From Streptococcus suis (GTDB lineage: Bacteria; Bacillota; Bacilli; Lactobacillales; Streptococcaceae), in assembly GCF_024509525.1 (NCBI RefSeq), contig NZ_JAMWEM010000002.1, positions 62,001 to 126,000 of the forward strand: DNA of 64,000 nt, read 5' to 3'. The notes beneath the pieces were generated by a model. It was not told the DNA's origin. It searched no databases and was given only the letters and a program-made list of their open reading frames with translations. Positions 1 to 9,982 of this stretch are shown here, piece by piece (the first letter of the stretch is position 1; each line of letters starts with the position of its first letter). The position numbers and the translations under genes were made by a program.

Positions 1-2017
1 AGAGCGGCTGCTTGATTTTCAAGTAGTTGGCCAATTCTGCCAATTTGTAACGGACATCAAATTCCTTAAACTGATAAATGGTCTTATAGAGCTTGGCAAA
101 TTGCTCCCGACTGCCATAACCGTCTAAGTAATAGGGAGTCGCCATTTCATTCTTGAAATAAATCGCTTGAAAATCATGGTCTTGGAAAACGGGTTTGAGG
201 TCTGACAGATGTTCTGGTAACTCAGCTAAGACAAGCGAATCCGCACCTGCTAGATTGGACAAGTCAGTCATATCCAAAACGGGCACTCCTTCTGGCAGAT
301 TGTGCTGTTTGCCACGGATATTGTAGAGCTGAATACCTTCTACACGGGCGTCAACCAGCATGAGTTGGAGGCTGGTATTGCCATTCCACCGGTTGACCGA
401 TAAGGTCACAGCCAACTCTAATTTCTTAGCCTGAGAAAATTCCAAGGCTTGACTGCCTTGACCAAAGGCAACCAGATCAAAAGCAGCATCCCCTTTGACC
501 AAACGAAGTTTGAGGTGGGCATTTCCCTGACCCATGGTCCGTGCGGACTCAACCTGCACATCTTTGACATAGAAAATCGGCTTTTTATTGTCCATACCGT
601 AAGGGGCTAGCTTGTCAAAGGACTTGAGCGTCTCTAAAGTCAACTCCTCCAAATCCAGCTCCTCATCCAAGACCAAGTTGGACTTACCGGCATCCTCCAG
701 CTTGTTGTCGCGAATATAGTCTGCCAAGGTAGTAGCCAAGTCTGGTAGCTTATCCACTTCCAAGGTCATGCCAGCCGCCCCCGCGTGACCACCAAAGGCG
801 ATAAAGAGGTCCTGATGATCCTTGAGGGCATGGAAAATATCCACCGCCTCTACCGAACGGGCAGAGCCTTTAGCACGCCCGTCCTCAATGGACAAGACGA
901 TAATGGGCTGCTGCAATTCTTCCAAGAGACGACCTGCCACAATTCCTAGAACACCAGGATTCCAACCTTCTTTGGCTAAAACCTGAACAGGCTGATGTGG
1001 ATCAATCATTTCCTTGGCCTGATTGTAGATGTCCTGCACAATTTCCTTGCGTTCGGTATTTTTGGCATCGATCATAAGGGCAATCTCATGAGCTTCTTCC
1101 TCGTCAAACCCCGTCAACAAATCAACCGCAGGATTGGGATCGTCCAAGCGGCCCAGGGCGTTCAAGCGTGGAGCCAGTTGGAAGCCAACGGTTTCTTCAT
1201 CGAGACTAGCTACATCAATTCCTGCAACCTGCATCAACTCCTGCAAGCCTGCACGCTCCGTTTGTTTGAGAAGAGAAAGCCCGTACTTGACCATGACCCG
1301 ATTTTCATCGGTCAAGCTAACCATGTCCGCAATGGTACCTATGGCCACTAAGTCCAGCAAGTCGGCATGGACGTTTTCAAGAAGGGCACAGGCCAATTTA
1401 AAAGCCACGCCACAGCCCGCCAAATGTTTGAAGGGATAATTTCCTTCTGGATGCTCTGGATGTACAATCGCATAGGCATCTGGCAGGGTTTCCTGAAGGG
1501 AATGGTGGTCTGTCACCACGACGTCGACTCCCATTTCCTTGGCATAGGCAATGGCCTCATGGCCCGCCACTCCATTATCCACGGTAACAATCAGCGAAAT
1601 CCCCTGTTGTTCAATAAAATACTTATAGACAGACTGATTGGGACCGTAGCCGTCTGTAAACCGATTGGGAAGATAGACCTGCACCTCCGCTCCTAGCTCC
1701 TCCATGGTTTCCTTGAGAATAGAAGCCGAAGTCATACCGTCCGCATCATAGTCCCCATAGATTAAAATCTGCTCGTAATCCTCGATAGCACGGCGAATCC
1801 GTTCCACCGCCTTGTCCATATCATGCAGAAGATAAGGGTCATGCAAATCCTCCAAACTCGGTTGCAGAAAACTAGTCAGGGCCTCCTTGGTCTGAATTCC
1901 CCGTTCGTAAAGAAGCTTGGCTGCCAGAGGATCCAATCCCTCTTTCTTGGCCAATTTCAAAAAATCTGTATCTGAAAAACTAGGCAAAATTTCCCAGTTA
2001 TAAGTCGATTTAATCAC
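1..2017 (-). CDS. recJ: Single-stranded-DNA-specific 5'-3' exonuclease RecJ (C-terminus beyond window edge)
   Basis: RecJ degrades single-stranded DNA 5' to 3' in recombination and base-excision/mismatch repair. About 672 codons are visible; the family is usually about 730 residues or more, so the C-terminus lies left of the window. The DHH phosphoesterase core is clear: DYDADG near residue 90, a TDHH motif near residue 158, and the DHHA1-type GGHAGAAG further on, followed by the OB-fold region. I chose the GTG start at 2017 because AAAGGAG lies just upstream and no ATG in frame is better placed; the protein then begins MIKSTYNWEI. A BOX-like repeat lies upstream, between it and the cls gene. 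Confidence 0.93.
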   Translation of the reverse strand, partial: MIKSTYNWEILPSFSDTDFLKLAKKEGLDPLAAKLLYERGIQTKEALTSFLQPSLEDLHDPYLLHDMDKAVERIRRAIEDYEQILIYGDYDADGMTSASILKETMEELGAEVQVYLPNRFTDGYGPNQSVYKYFIEQQGISLIVTVDNGVAGHEAIAYAKEMGVDVVVTDHHSLQETLPDAYAIVHPEHPEGNYPFKHLAGCGVAFKLACALLENVHADLLDLVAIGTIADMVSLTDENRVMVKYGLSLLKQTERAGLQELMQVAGIDVASLDEETVGFQLAPRLNALGRLDDPNPAVDLLTGFDEEEAHEIALMIDAKNTERKEIVQDIYNQAKEMIDPHQPVQVLAKEGWNPGVLGIVAGRLLEELQQPIIVLSIEDGRAKGSARSVEAVDIFHALKDHQDLFIAFGGHAGAAGMTLEVDKLPDLATTLADYIRDNKLEDAGKSNLVLDEELDLEELTLETLKSFDKLAPYGMDNKKPIFYVKDVQVESARTMGQGNAHLKLRLVKGDAAFDLVAFGQGSQALEFSQAKKLELAVTLSVNRWNGNTSLQLMLVDARVEGIQLYNIRGKQHNLPEGVPVLDMTDLSNLAGADSLVLAELPEHLSDLKPVFQDHDFQAIYFKNEMATPYYLDGYGSREQFAKLYKTIYQFKEFDVRYKLAELANYLKIKQPL

Positions 2018-2090
2018 TGATTTCTCCTTTATAGACATTCAGTTTTTACTATTACTTCGGTAGTTTCTTTATTCCTACTTTAGTAAACTG

Positions 2091-2297
2091 ATACTCAATG
2101 AAAATCAAAATCAGACTAGCTCCAAAGGTTTGGGAAACCTTTGGAGGTTGGAGATAGAGCGAACGTAGTTCGTCTCTACTTAGCAGATAGAACCCTGTTA
2201 CTATTTTGTTTTAAGGTAACAGGCTGAAAGGCTCCACTGGAGCCTTTCACTCATCAAATCAAGTCAACAACGTCTGATTTTGATTTTCGAAGAGTAT
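2091..2297. repeat. BOX-like intergenic repeat element
   Basis: This 207-bp sequence begins ATACTCAATGAAAATCAAAA and ends with the near inverted complement GATTTTCGAAGAGTAT. Those termini match the boxC and boxA ends of streptococcal BOX elements. The interior has smaller palindromes, such as CCAAAGGTTTGGGAAACCTTTGG and CTCCACTGGAG, so the transcript would fold extensively. It occupies most of the 371-base gap between recJ and cls, where no gene is seen. A shorter relative lies at 16517-16620. The assignment is by similarity to remembered BOX ends. Confidence 0.7.
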
Positions 2298-2388
2298 GAA
2301 AGCCTATATTTATAGACCTCAATTATATCATTTTTTCTTCAAAAAACGACAGGCGAAACCCGTCGATTCTCTCAATAAACAACGCTCC

Positions 2389-3936
2389 TTACAAAAGCGG
2401 TGCAATAATCTGTATAACAGCTCCTGCCAGTCGCTTGTACCACGGATATGTATTTTCAAAGCCGAGTAAAGTGATGCGTTGAGACTGAGCAAAGGAGTCT
2501 TCAAAGTCCTTGTGAATATCTGCCAGAACTTGCTTATGGTTATAAACATAGAGGCCGCATTCAAAGTTGAGATAGAAGGATCGGAAGTCCATATTGACAG
2601 TACCAACGGTTGCCTTTTTGTCATCGACTAAGACTACCTTAGAATGCACAAATCCTGGTGTGAACTCGTAAATTTCAATGCCTGCTTCCAGATAAGTTCT
2701 GAAATCCGTCCGAGCGACCAAGTAGGCCGACTGCTTATCGTAGATATGAGGTAATAGTACCTTGACTCGTACACCGCGCTTGGCTGCGTAGGTCAGATTG
2801 TCAATCATCTCATCGTCTAAGACTAGATAGGGAGTCATAATATAAATGTAGTCGGTTGCAGACTGAATCATATCCAGATAAACTCGTTTGGCTACTTCAT
2901 CATTGTCAAAGGGACTTTCACCATAAGCTAGGAAATACCCCTCTCCTGCAACCGTATCTGATTCGGATTCCTTATGAGCTCGGAGGTAGGCGAGGTCGTC
3001 ATTTTCCTTTCGCTCATCGAAATTCCACATTTGTAGGAACATATTGGTAAAGTTGGCAACAGCCTCGCCTTTGACCATAATGGCTGCGTCCTTCCAGTAA
3101 CCAAATCGTTCTTTTTGGTTAATGTACTCGTCTGCGATGTTGACCCCACCTGTGAAGGCAACCTTGCCGTCAATAACAGTAATTTTACGGTGGTCACGGT
3201 TGTTCTGAACAGTTGACAGGGCTGGGATAATTTGCGAAAAGACCTTGGCCTTGATACCGTAGGAACGTAGGGTCTTGTAGTAATTATAGGGGAGCAAACT
3301 GAGGGAATTCATGCCGTCGTACAAAAACCGCACTTCCACTCCCTGCTCTGCTTTTTCCTTGAGAATGGTCAGAATAGACTCCCACATATAGCCAAAATCG
3401 ACAATGAAATACTCCATAAAGATGTACTGCTCTGCCTTTTTCAACTCCTCTAAGAGTGCCTCAAACTTGGCCTCCCCCGACGGAAAATAAACCGCATCTG
3501 TATTGGTATGCAGAGGATAGCCAACGTACTCGCTCATGTAGTGAGCTAGTTTGAGCTGCTCCTTATCCACTCCTGCCAAGCCCTTCATAACCTTTTCAGA
3601 GGTGTGTCCGTACTCCAGCATAACCGCTGCCTGTCGCTTGAAAGTTCGACGATAGCGTTGGGTTTCCAGGTTGGACTGGAGGATAAAGTAAAAGAGGGCA
3701 CCAAAAATCGGAATACCAATGACAAAGATAATCCAAGTCAACTTAAAACTTGCGTTCATGGGCCGGTTAATGATGGAAATGGCTACGATTATAGAAAAAA
3801 GTTGTAATACCGTTAAGATTGCTGGGACATAGACTGCTAGTGAGCCAACCACCCAAAATATCGCAAAGACTGTCAATAATAAAAGGGCAAGAACTATAAA
3901 AACCCGACTATAAATAATTTTCCACAATTTTTTCAT
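2389..3936 (-). CDS. cls: Cardiolipin synthase (phospholipase D family)
   Basis: The enzyme joins two phosphatidylglycerol molecules to make cardiolipin and glycerol at the cytoplasmic membrane. The 515-residue protein starts with two to three hydrophobic segments within residues 8-90, followed by two PLD domains. Each has an HxKxxxxD catalytic motif: HRKITVID at residues 249-256 and HSKVVLVD at 431-438. Length and layout are typical for Firmicute Cls. It is a single gene between recJ and copB on the same strand. A hairpin at 4056-4081 separates it from copB, so it probably has its own promoter. Which cls paralogue this is cannot be told from the sequence. Confidence 0.93.
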   Translation of the reverse strand: MKKLWKIIYSRVFIVLALLLLTVFAIFWVVGSLAVYVPAILTVLQLFSIIVAISIINRPMNASFKLTWIIFVIGIPIFGALFYFILQSNLETQRYRRTFKRQAAVMLEYGHTSEKVMKGLAGVDKEQLKLAHYMSEYVGYPLHTNTDAVYFPSGEAKFEALLEELKKAEQYIFMEYFIVDFGYMWESILTILKEKAEQGVEVRFLYDGMNSLSLLPYNYYKTLRSYGIKAKVFSQIIPALSTVQNNRDHRKITVIDGKVAFTGGVNIADEYINQKERFGYWKDAAIMVKGEAVANFTNMFLQMWNFDERKENDDLAYLRAHKESESDTVAGEGYFLAYGESPFDNDEVAKRVYLDMIQSATDYIYIMTPYLVLDDEMIDNLTYAAKRGVRVKVLLPHIYDKQSAYLVARTDFRTYLEAGIEIYEFTPGFVHSKVVLVDDKKATVGTVNMDFRSFYLNFECGLYVYNHKQVLADIHKDFEDSFAQSQRITLLGFENTYPWYKRLAGAVIQIIAPLL

Positions 3937-4055
3937 ACTACACTCTCACGATGTTTTTTCCCATTATACCAGATTATAGTCAAATATCCTACTAATTATC
4001 GCAGTAGATTTCTCGCAGTTCTTACTTGAAACAGCACCCCTATCTCCTACATCAT

Positions 4056-4081
4056 AAAACACCGACATAGACCGGTGTTTT
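4056..4081 (-). terminator. Intrinsic terminator-like hairpin downstream of copB
   Basis: Nine-base arms AAAACACCG and CGGTGTTTT enclose a short loop, 28 bases past the copB stop. The U-tract is part of the stem, so strength is uncertain and it could act in either direction. Confidence 0.55.
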
Positions 4082-4108
4082 ACTTATATATATTATCTGT
4101 CAAAATTT

Positions 4109-6283
4109 CTACGGTTTACCGTAACGTAAACCCATAGCATTGATAGCGACAATAACCGTCGATAGACTCATGAGCACGGCCGCCAATAAAGGATCCACCA
4201 TAATGCCCATGCTTGGATAAAGGATTCCAGCAGCTAAAGGAATGGCAATGATGTTGTATCCTGCCCCAAACCAGAGATTTTGCCTCATTTTGCGGATGGT
4301 TGTCTTGGCAATGCTCAACATATCCAAGACTGCTGATGGATTGGATTGAACCAAGACCACGTCTGCAGAGTGGATGGCAACAGAAGTTCCTGCGCCAATG
4401 GCAAAGCCTAAATCTGCCGTCGCTAGAGCAGGCGAATCATTGACCCCATCGCCGATGAAAAGAACTGCCCCACGCGCCTGATAGTCCTTGACCAGTTTTG
4501 CCTTATCCTCTGGTTTAAGTTCAGCTCGGTAATCCTCTATGCCCAACTGAATGGCTACTTTTTGTGCGGTAGCTGGATTGTCACCCGTTAACATCACAGG
4601 ACTAATACCCTGCGCTTTCAAGCCTTCTACAAAATCTTTAGCATCTTCTTTTATCTGGTCTCCCAAGGCTACAAATCCCAAGACTACACGATCAGCCACC
4701 AAAAAACTCAAAGTAAGTCCCAAATCAAGATAAGGTGCAATCACGTCCTGATCCACTGACAAACCTATTTCCTGCACACCTTTGTAGGACATGATTTCAT
4801 AAATCCTTCCATCCAAGATGCCTCGAATCCCACTACCAGGGATATTCTCAACCCGTTCTGCTTGATAGAAAAGTGGACCTGCCGCCTCCACAATCGAAAG
4901 GGCAATTGGGTGGGTTGAAAGAATTTCTAATGCTGCCATTTTGGCCAGCGCATCCGCTCCCTCAACCAAATCTTGGCTGTGGCGAACTTGAAATTTTCCG
5001 TCGGTCAAGGTTCCGGTCTTATCCATCAAGGCAAACCGAATCTGGTTAACCTGTTCAAGAGCTGTTCGGTTCTGAACCAAAAGACCATTTTTTGAAGAAA
5101 TCGTGGTCAATCGCGCCACAACAAGGGGAATGGCTAGACCAAGGGCATGCGGACAGGCAATGACAAAAACAGAAACTGCCATCATCAAGGCAAAGGCAAG
5201 ATTAGCCGTCATGGTCCAATAAATAAAGGCCAAAATCCCCACAATTAAAGCTGCATAGAAGAGCCAAGAGGCTACGCGGTCAGCCATATTTTCAAGCTTG
5301 GATTTCTGGTTTTGCGCTTGACGGACCATTTCGGTCACCTGCGCCAAAAAGCTATCCTTACCAAGACTGGTCACTTCCATTTCAAAGGGCATGTTTTGAT
5401 TGAGCGAACCACCGAATACCCTATCCCCCGCCTCTTTTTTGACAGCTCGAGATTCCCCAGTAATCATGGATTCATCAATATGAGCAACACTCAAAATCTT
5501 ACCGTCAGCCGGAATTTTTTCATTTTCCTTGACTAAGAGGAAATCCCCAATCTGCAAGTCCTCTACCGCAACATCTGTCCCATCCTTGAGATGGGCTTTT
5601 TTCGGAATGAGAGAGGCCAAGTCTTTCAGGGCATCGCCTGCTCCCATAACCGCCTTCATCTCAATGATATGCCCAATCAGCATAATGACAATCAGCGTAG
5701 ACAACTCAAACCAAAAGTTCATGCTTTCTTGTCCCAATAGCGCTAAAATTGTTGCATAAACGGAGTAAAGATAGGAAACAATAATCCCCATGGAAATCAG
5801 GGTCATCATTGCAGGTTTTTTAGCTTGCAACTCCCCTCTAGCTCCGTTAAAGAAAGGTGTTCCTGAGTAGAAGAAGATAATAGAACCTAATATCAGCTGG
5901 ACAAGTTCAACACCCGGAAAACGTAAAAGAGTGAAACCTGCAATTGGAGAAATGGCAAGTAGGGGAATCATGACTGCCACTGCGACTTTGAGTTTTGTAT
6001 TCATATCCCCCATGTGCATCATGTGCCCACCATGCTCCATCATGTCATGGTCATGCCCTTGGTGATGCTGATGAGCATCATGAGTATGATGAGAATGATG
6101 ACTGACGTCAGAGCCCCCTACATGATGATGGTCGTGATGGACGCGATGGTCAGAATGATGATTGGCGTGAACCCCCTCTTCATGAGGATGCTCCTGCAGA
6201 TGAGAATGATGGCTGGTCTGACCAACTTCCTCAGAATGCATCATATGTTGGTGTTCCTGCTTATTTTCTTTTGAATGGTTCAT
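4109..6283 (-). CDS. copB: Copper-translocating P1B-type ATPase, CopB-like
   Basis: This is a membrane ATPase that exports copper ions. The first ~95 residues are extremely rich in histidine and contain no CxxC metal-binding domain, which is typical of the CopB (P1B-3) branch. The core shows TGES (about 275), the CPH transmembrane metal site (377-379, CopA types have CPC), DKTGTLT (421), an HP locus motif (THP) and GDGVND. I chose the ATG at 6283 (724 residues) because AGGAG lies 7 bases upstream; an in-frame upstream ATG at 6349 would start inside the operator. The promoter carries two CopY boxes. No copY, copZ or copA is beside it. A role in copper tolerance is inferred from family and operator. 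Confidence 0.93.
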   Translation of the reverse strand: MNHSKENKQEHQHMMHSEEVGQTSHHSHLQEHPHEEGVHANHHSDHRVHHDHHHVGGSDVSHHSHHTHDAHQHHQGHDHDMMEHGGHMMHMGDMNTKLKVAVAVMIPLLAISPIAGFTLLRFPGVELVQLILGSIIFFYSGTPFFNGARGELQAKKPAMMTLISMGIIVSYLYSVYATILALLGQESMNFWFELSTLIVIMLIGHIIEMKAVMGAGDALKDLASLIPKKAHLKDGTDVAVEDLQIGDFLLVKENEKIPADGKILSVAHIDESMITGESRAVKKEAGDRVFGGSLNQNMPFEMEVTSLGKDSFLAQVTEMVRQAQNQKSKLENMADRVASWLFYAALIVGILAFIYWTMTANLAFALMMAVSVFVIACPHALGLAIPLVVARLTTISSKNGLLVQNRTALEQVNQIRFALMDKTGTLTDGKFQVRHSQDLVEGADALAKMAALEILSTHPIALSIVEAAGPLFYQAERVENIPGSGIRGILDGRIYEIMSYKGVQEIGLSVDQDVIAPYLDLGLTLSFLVADRVVLGFVALGDQIKEDAKDFVEGLKAQGISPVMLTGDNPATAQKVAIQLGIEDYRAELKPEDKAKLVKDYQARGAVLFIGDGVNDSPALATADLGFAIGAGTSVAIHSADVVLVQSNPSAVLDMLSIAKTTIRKMRQNLWFGAGYNIIAIPLAAGILYPSMGIMVDPLLAAVLMSLSTVIVAINAMGLRYGKP

Positions 6284-6304
6284 AAGATAACTCCTATTTC
6301 TGTC

Positions 6305-6359
6305 TACATTTGTAATCGATTTACAATTATAGTTTACACTTGTAGTCAAAAAATGTCAA
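6305..6359 (-). promoter_or_regulatory. copB promoter with two CopY operator boxes
   Basis: A sigma-A promoter reads TTGACA (6354-6359), a 17-base spacer, then TAAACT (6331-6336). Two perfect matches to the cop box TACANNTGTA lie at 6335-6344 (TACAAGTGTA, covering the end of the spacer and the -10) and 6305-6314 (TACAAATGTA, just downstream). Known CopY repressors bind such boxes and release on copper, so copper-inducible repression is expected. The regulator itself must be encoded elsewhere. Confidence 0.85.
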
Positions 6360-6370
6360 CCGATTAGATC

Positions 6371-6404
6371 AAAAAAACCTAGAGTGGCATTAATCCATCT
6401 AGGT
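6371..6404 (-). terminator. Intrinsic terminator of the miaA-rnz-SDR operon
   Basis: On the minus strand a hairpin with arms ACCTAGATGG and CCACTCTAGGT (small internal mismatch) is followed by six or seven T residues, just after the SDR stop codon at 6427. Confidence 0.8.
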
Positions 6405-6426
6405 CATATTATGTGTTCACTTTTCT

Positions 6427-7182
6427 TTATTTCAAATTAAAGACCGTACTGGCCAGATAATCAGCCAGTCTCGGAAAAAGAGTATATAGCTTATGAGCAG
6501 CTGCTAGTGACCAAGGCAGATTGATGTCTCGTTTTTTCGTCCCCATAGCCGCCACAATCTTCTTGGCAACATAGTCTGGTTGCAGCAAGAAAGCCTTGAC
6601 GCTCTCTTGATAGCTTCCGTCCGGGTCAGCCTGATCGAAAAAGCCAGTCGCAATAGGCCCTGGGTTGACCGTTGTTACCGTGACACCATACTTAGCCAAC
6701 TCCAAGCGAATAGTATTGGAAAAACCCATAGCTGCAAACTTGGTCGCCGAATAAACGGAGGACTTGCTTGACGCAATCAAGCCTGACATGGAAATAATAT
6801 TGATAATCTGCCCACTCCGTCTTGCCTTCATTCGTTTACCTACTAAACGGCACATGGTCATCAGAGCAAAAGTATTGATGTCAAACATAGCCTGCACCTG
6901 CTGGCTGGAAAAATTCTCAAAATCATCGTAAATGGCATAGCCAGCATTATTGACTAAAATATCAATCTGCCCAAACTGACTATCCAGTTCATCGAAAAAT
7001 GCCGTCAGAGCTATTTCATCTCGGATGTCTACATCAAAGACAGCCTTTTTTGCATGGTAAGCATAAAGCTGCTCAATTTTTTCGACATCACGACCTAGTA
7101 AAATCAAAAAATCATCTTTCAACAAGGGCACCATTTCCTGTACCAAGCCACCGGAGGCACCTGTGATTAGAATGGTTCTCAT
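6427..7182 (-). CDS. Short-chain dehydrogenase/reductase (SDR) family oxidoreductase
   Basis: A 251-residue classical SDR that uses NAD(P)H on an unknown substrate. The cofactor motif TGASGG is at residues 7-12, NNAG at 78-81, and the catalytic Ser-Tyr-Lys at S131, Y144 and K148 (YSATK). The canonical glycine motif TGxxxGxG is slightly altered, since the usual last glycine is replaced (TGASGGLV). The start overlaps the rnz stop by 4 bases, so the two are translationally coupled and belong to the miaA operon. A terminator follows. The general class is certain; the substrate is not. Confidence 0.9.
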   Translation of the reverse strand: MRTILITGASGGLVQEMVPLLKDDFLILLGRDVEKIEQLYAYHAKKAVFDVDIRDEIALTAFFDELDSQFGQIDILVNNAGYAIYDDFENFSSQQVQAMFDINTFALMTMCRLVGKRMKARRSGQIINIISMSGLIASSKSSVYSATKFAAMGFSNTIRLELAKYGVTVTTVNPGPIATGFFDQADPDGSYQESVKAFLLQPDYVAKKIVAAMGTKKRDINLPWSLAAAHKLYTLFPRLADYLASTVFNLK

Positions 7183-8108
7183 AGCTCAATTTCCTCTAAA
7201 TCCTTGACAATATGAACCTGCTCGAAAATAGTACTTGCATCTTTCCGTAATTGACTAATATCCTTGGATAAAAATCGTGGACTGATATGATTGAGTAAGA
7301 GCTGCTTGGCTCCAGCATCCTTGGCAACCTGAGCGGCTTCCATATTGGTCGAATGCCCGTGCTTGCGAGCAATCTTCTCATCGCCTTTTCCGTAAGTCGC
7401 TTCATGCACCAGCACATCAGCATTGACAGCCAGACGAACACTGGCATGACACTTGCGCGTATCACCAAGAATGGTCACTACCTTACCAGGCCGCGGAGGT
7501 GAAACATAATCACTGGCGATAATTTCAGTCCCATCTTCTAGCGTCACGTTTTGACCATTTTTGATTTTTCCAAAGAGGGGGCCAAATGGTACACCCGCCG
7601 CGCGCAGAGCCTCTGCATCCAGGGTCCCTTCCAAATCTTTTTGGATGACACGGTAGCCGACACAGGGAATGGTATGGTCCAGCTTTTCAGCAAATACCGT
7701 GAATTTGTCCGTTTCTAGGACCTGACCAACCGTTTCCACATCAAACTCATGAAAATGAATGCGATAAGGTAAGCGTGTCCCTGATACTTTAAGACTTGCC
7801 AAAACAAATGAACGAATGCCAACAGGACCGTAAATATCAATATCCGTCTGCTCTTCACTTGATTGGAAAGAACGGCTAGACAAAAAACCTGGCAAGCCAA
7901 AAATATGGTCTCCGTGCAGGTGAGTGATGAAGATTTTTGCGACCTTACGTGGACGAATAGTCGTTTCCAAAATCCGATTCTGAGTGCCCTCACCACAGTC
8001 AAATAGCCAAACCTGATTGATTTCATCCAAGAGTTTCAAGGCCAAACTGGATACATTTCGAGCCTTGGAGGGCTGACCAGCCCCCGTACCTAAAAATTGA
8101 ATTTGCAT
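7179..8108 (-). CDS. rnz: Ribonuclease Z (tRNA 3'-processing endonuclease)
   Basis: RNase Z cleaves tRNA precursors just after the discriminator base. The 309-residue metallo-beta-lactamase fold protein has the zinc motif HLHGDH at residues 63-68, a GDTR motif in the middle and a later HEATYG/HGHS metal-ligand region, all typical of the short RNase Z (ElaC) type. It lies 10 bases after the preceding unknown gene and overlaps the SDR gene by 4 bases. The operon with miaA groups tRNA maturation and modification functions. Confidence 0.95.
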   Translation of the reverse strand: MQIQFLGTGAGQPSKARNVSSLALKLLDEINQVWLFDCGEGTQNRILETTIRPRKVAKIFITHLHGDHIFGLPGFLSSRSFQSSEEQTDIDIYGPVGIRSFVLASLKVSGTRLPYRIHFHEFDVETVGQVLETDKFTVFAEKLDHTIPCVGYRVIQKDLEGTLDAEALRAAGVPFGPLFGKIKNGQNVTLEDGTEIIASDYVSPPRPGKVVTILGDTRKCHASVRLAVNADVLVHEATYGKGDEKIARKHGHSTNMEAAQVAKDAGAKQLLLNHISPRFLSKDISQLRKDASTIFEQVHIVKDLEEIEL

Positions 8109-8118
8109 TGTTTACTTT

Positions 8119-8748
8119 CTAATGTTTTATATATAAAATTGCAGAGCGACCCGACCAGACATAGTAATACTGACCAACATAGCCGTCCGCCACTTCCAGT
8201 ACTTCTTCCTGATTGAAGCCTGAAATCTTGACCAAACCTTTCGCTGTCGCCACTTGGGTCAAAAGGTAGTCTGTTTCAACTTCCTCTAACTCGGCGTCCT
8301 CAAAGGGATTGACTTTCATGAAAATCTTGCCCTCCTCCACAAAGATGACAAAGTGGGGAAAGACTTGGGCGATTTCAAAGAGCAAGCTATCCGTCACTTC
8401 CTCTACTCCTTCCGAAAAAACCTGGGCCAGACCGTCCGCCGACACATAGGCAAATCCGAAAGACTTACCTGATAAATTCAGGCGGACAAAGGGCTTGTCT
8501 TCTTCAAAGCTGGGTTCTTTTGGAAAAAGGCTCAGCTGCTGAGATAGAGTCAGATAGTAGTCGGTCGCCTCTTCTGCCCCTTGTTTCTGATAGATTTCCG
8601 CAAAATAGGCATTGATAACTGAAGGCGGTGGCGTGATAAAATCTAGTTTTTGTTGGTCAGTCAAATCGGCTAATTTCTTAGCCAGATAGACCTTGTCCAG
8701 ACTAGTAAAGCCACCGTATTTGATTGCCAAATCAAGATAATCCGTCAT
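8119..8748 (-). CDS. Conserved protein of unknown function in the hflX-rnz operon
   Basis: A 210-residue soluble protein that I do not recognise as an enzyme family. Streptococcal relatives are, as far as I recall, sometimes labelled cystathionine beta-lyase, but no pyridoxal-phosphate lysine motif or fold signature is visible and the size is about half of that enzyme. The ATG at 8748 ([13 protein letters not shown]) follows GGAAGA and overlaps the hflX stop by 17 bases; the longer frame from 8832 only reads out of hflX. No signal peptide or membrane segment is present. Its fixed place between hflX and rnz suggests a housekeeping role, but none is assigned. Confidence 0.75.
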   Translation of the reverse strand: MTDYLDLAIKYGGFTSLDKVYLAKKLADLTDQQKLDFITPPPSVINAYFAEIYQKQGAEEATDYYLTLSQQLSLFPKEPSFEEDKPFVRLNLSGKSFGFAYVSADGLAQVFSEGVEEVTDSLLFEIAQVFPHFVIFVEEGKIFMKVNPFEDAELEEVETDYLLTQVATAKGLVKISGFNQEEVLEVADGYVGQYYYVWSGRSAILYIKH

Positions 8749-9982
8749 AAAATTCTTCCAACTTCCATTTATTGCTGGAAGCGATATAGCCTGATACCAC
8801 TTCCACATCCTCTTCATAAGTCCGATTTTCAATCAGGGCAAGAGTCGCTAAATCGTGCAATTTATAGGCTTCAGCAAGTGGCACCCTGACCTCAAATCGT
8901 TCAAACATGGTCTTTATCTTGGCCAAGACCATCATCTGTATATGGCCTTTGGCATTTTCATCCTTAGCGGACAGCATGACATGAGGAAACTGACTTGGGG
9001 TAAAGCTGTCATCGGTCTTGTCCAGCTTGTTGTAGAGAGCTAGACGTGGAATGTCCAGCATATCCAGGTCTTTTAGAATGTCCAAGACCACCTGTTCCTG
9101 CTCACTGTGGTTGGGGTCAGAGGCGTCGATGACATGGAGCAAGAGGTCCACGTTCATGGACTCCTCCAAGGTTGACTTGAAGGCTGAAATCAACTCAGTC
9201 GGCAGGTCCTGAATGAAACCGACCGTGTCGGTCAAGGTCACGTTGAACTTGTCCGCCAAGTTAATCTGCTTGGTCGTGGCATCCAGTGTGGCAAAAAGTT
9301 CATCTGCCTCGTACTGTCGCTTGTCGGTCATGGCATTCATAATAGTGGACTTGCCAGCGTTGGTATAACCAATCAAGCCGATTTTGAAGACGCCTGATTG
9401 CAGGCGGCGTTCACGGACAGTCGCTCGGTTTTTCTCCACCGTTTTGAGTTGGCGTTCGATGTCGTGAATCTGATTGCGAATGCTACGACGGTTAAGCTCC
9501 AACTGGCTTTCACCTGGTCCACGAGAGCCGATACCACCTGCCTGACGGCTAAGCATGATACCTTGTCCAACCAAGCGTGGCAACATGTACTTGAGCTGGG
9601 CCAAGTGGACCTGTAGTTTTCCCTCGTGGCTTCGTGCCCGCATGGCAAAAATATCCAAAATCAACTGCATGCGATCGATGACCTTAACCCCCAGAATCTC
9701 CTCCAAATTGACATTCTGACGGGGCGTCAGTCGGTTATTGACAATGACGGTATCAATCTCATCAGCTTCGACCATCTGGGCAATTTCTTCTAGTTTCCCT
9801 GAGCCTACAAAGGTCTTGCTGTCGTATTTTTCACGTTTTTGAGTGTAGACTCCCTTGACCTGAGCGCCAGCCGTCTTAGCCAGACTTGCCAACTCCTCCA
9901 TGGACATGTCAAAGTTATCTGTTTGCTGTAATTCCACTCCGACCAGGAGGGCGCGTTCTTGTTCTTTCTGCGTTTCAATCAT
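8732..9982 (-). CDS. hflX: GTPase HflX (ribosome-associated)
   Basis: HflX is a translational GTPase that binds the 50S subunit and, in other bacteria, splits stalled or heat-damaged 70S ribosomes. The 416-residue protein has the N-terminal HflX domain, a glycine-rich linker with [10 protein letters not shown] near residue 150, the P-loop GYTNAGKST, a DTVGF switch motif and an NKLD specificity motif. It overlaps miaA by 8 bases upstream and the next unknown gene by 17 bases downstream, so translation is coupled. Confidence 0.95.
   Translation of the reverse strand: MIETQKEQERALLVGVELQQTDNFDMSMEELASLAKTAGAQVKGVYTQKREKYDSKTFVGSGKLEEIAQMVEADEIDTVIVNNRLTPRQNVNLEEILGVKVIDRMQLILDIFAMRARSHEGKLQVHLAQLKYMLPRLVGQGIMLSRQAGGIGSRGPGESQLELNRRSIRNQIHDIERQLKTVEKNRATVRERRLQSGVFKIGLIGYTNAGKSTIMNAMTDKRQYEADELFATLDATTKQINLADKFNVTLTDTVGFIQDLPTELISAFKSTLEESMNVDLLLHVIDASDPNHSEQEQVVLDILKDLDMLDIPRLALYNKLDKTDDSFTPSQFPHVMLSAKDENAKGHIQMMVLAKIKTMFERFEVRVPLAEAYKLHDLATLALIENRTYEEDVEVVSGYIASSNKWKLEEFYDGLS

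Noticed and set aside
6014..6274. Plus-strand frame rich in methionine opposite the N-terminus of copB
   Set aside because: It is the antisense of the histidine-rich codons (CAT/ATG) of copB and has no ribosome site.
8119..8748. Naming this gene cystathionine beta-lyase
   Set aside because: Too short and lacks a PLP-lysine motif; left as unknown.
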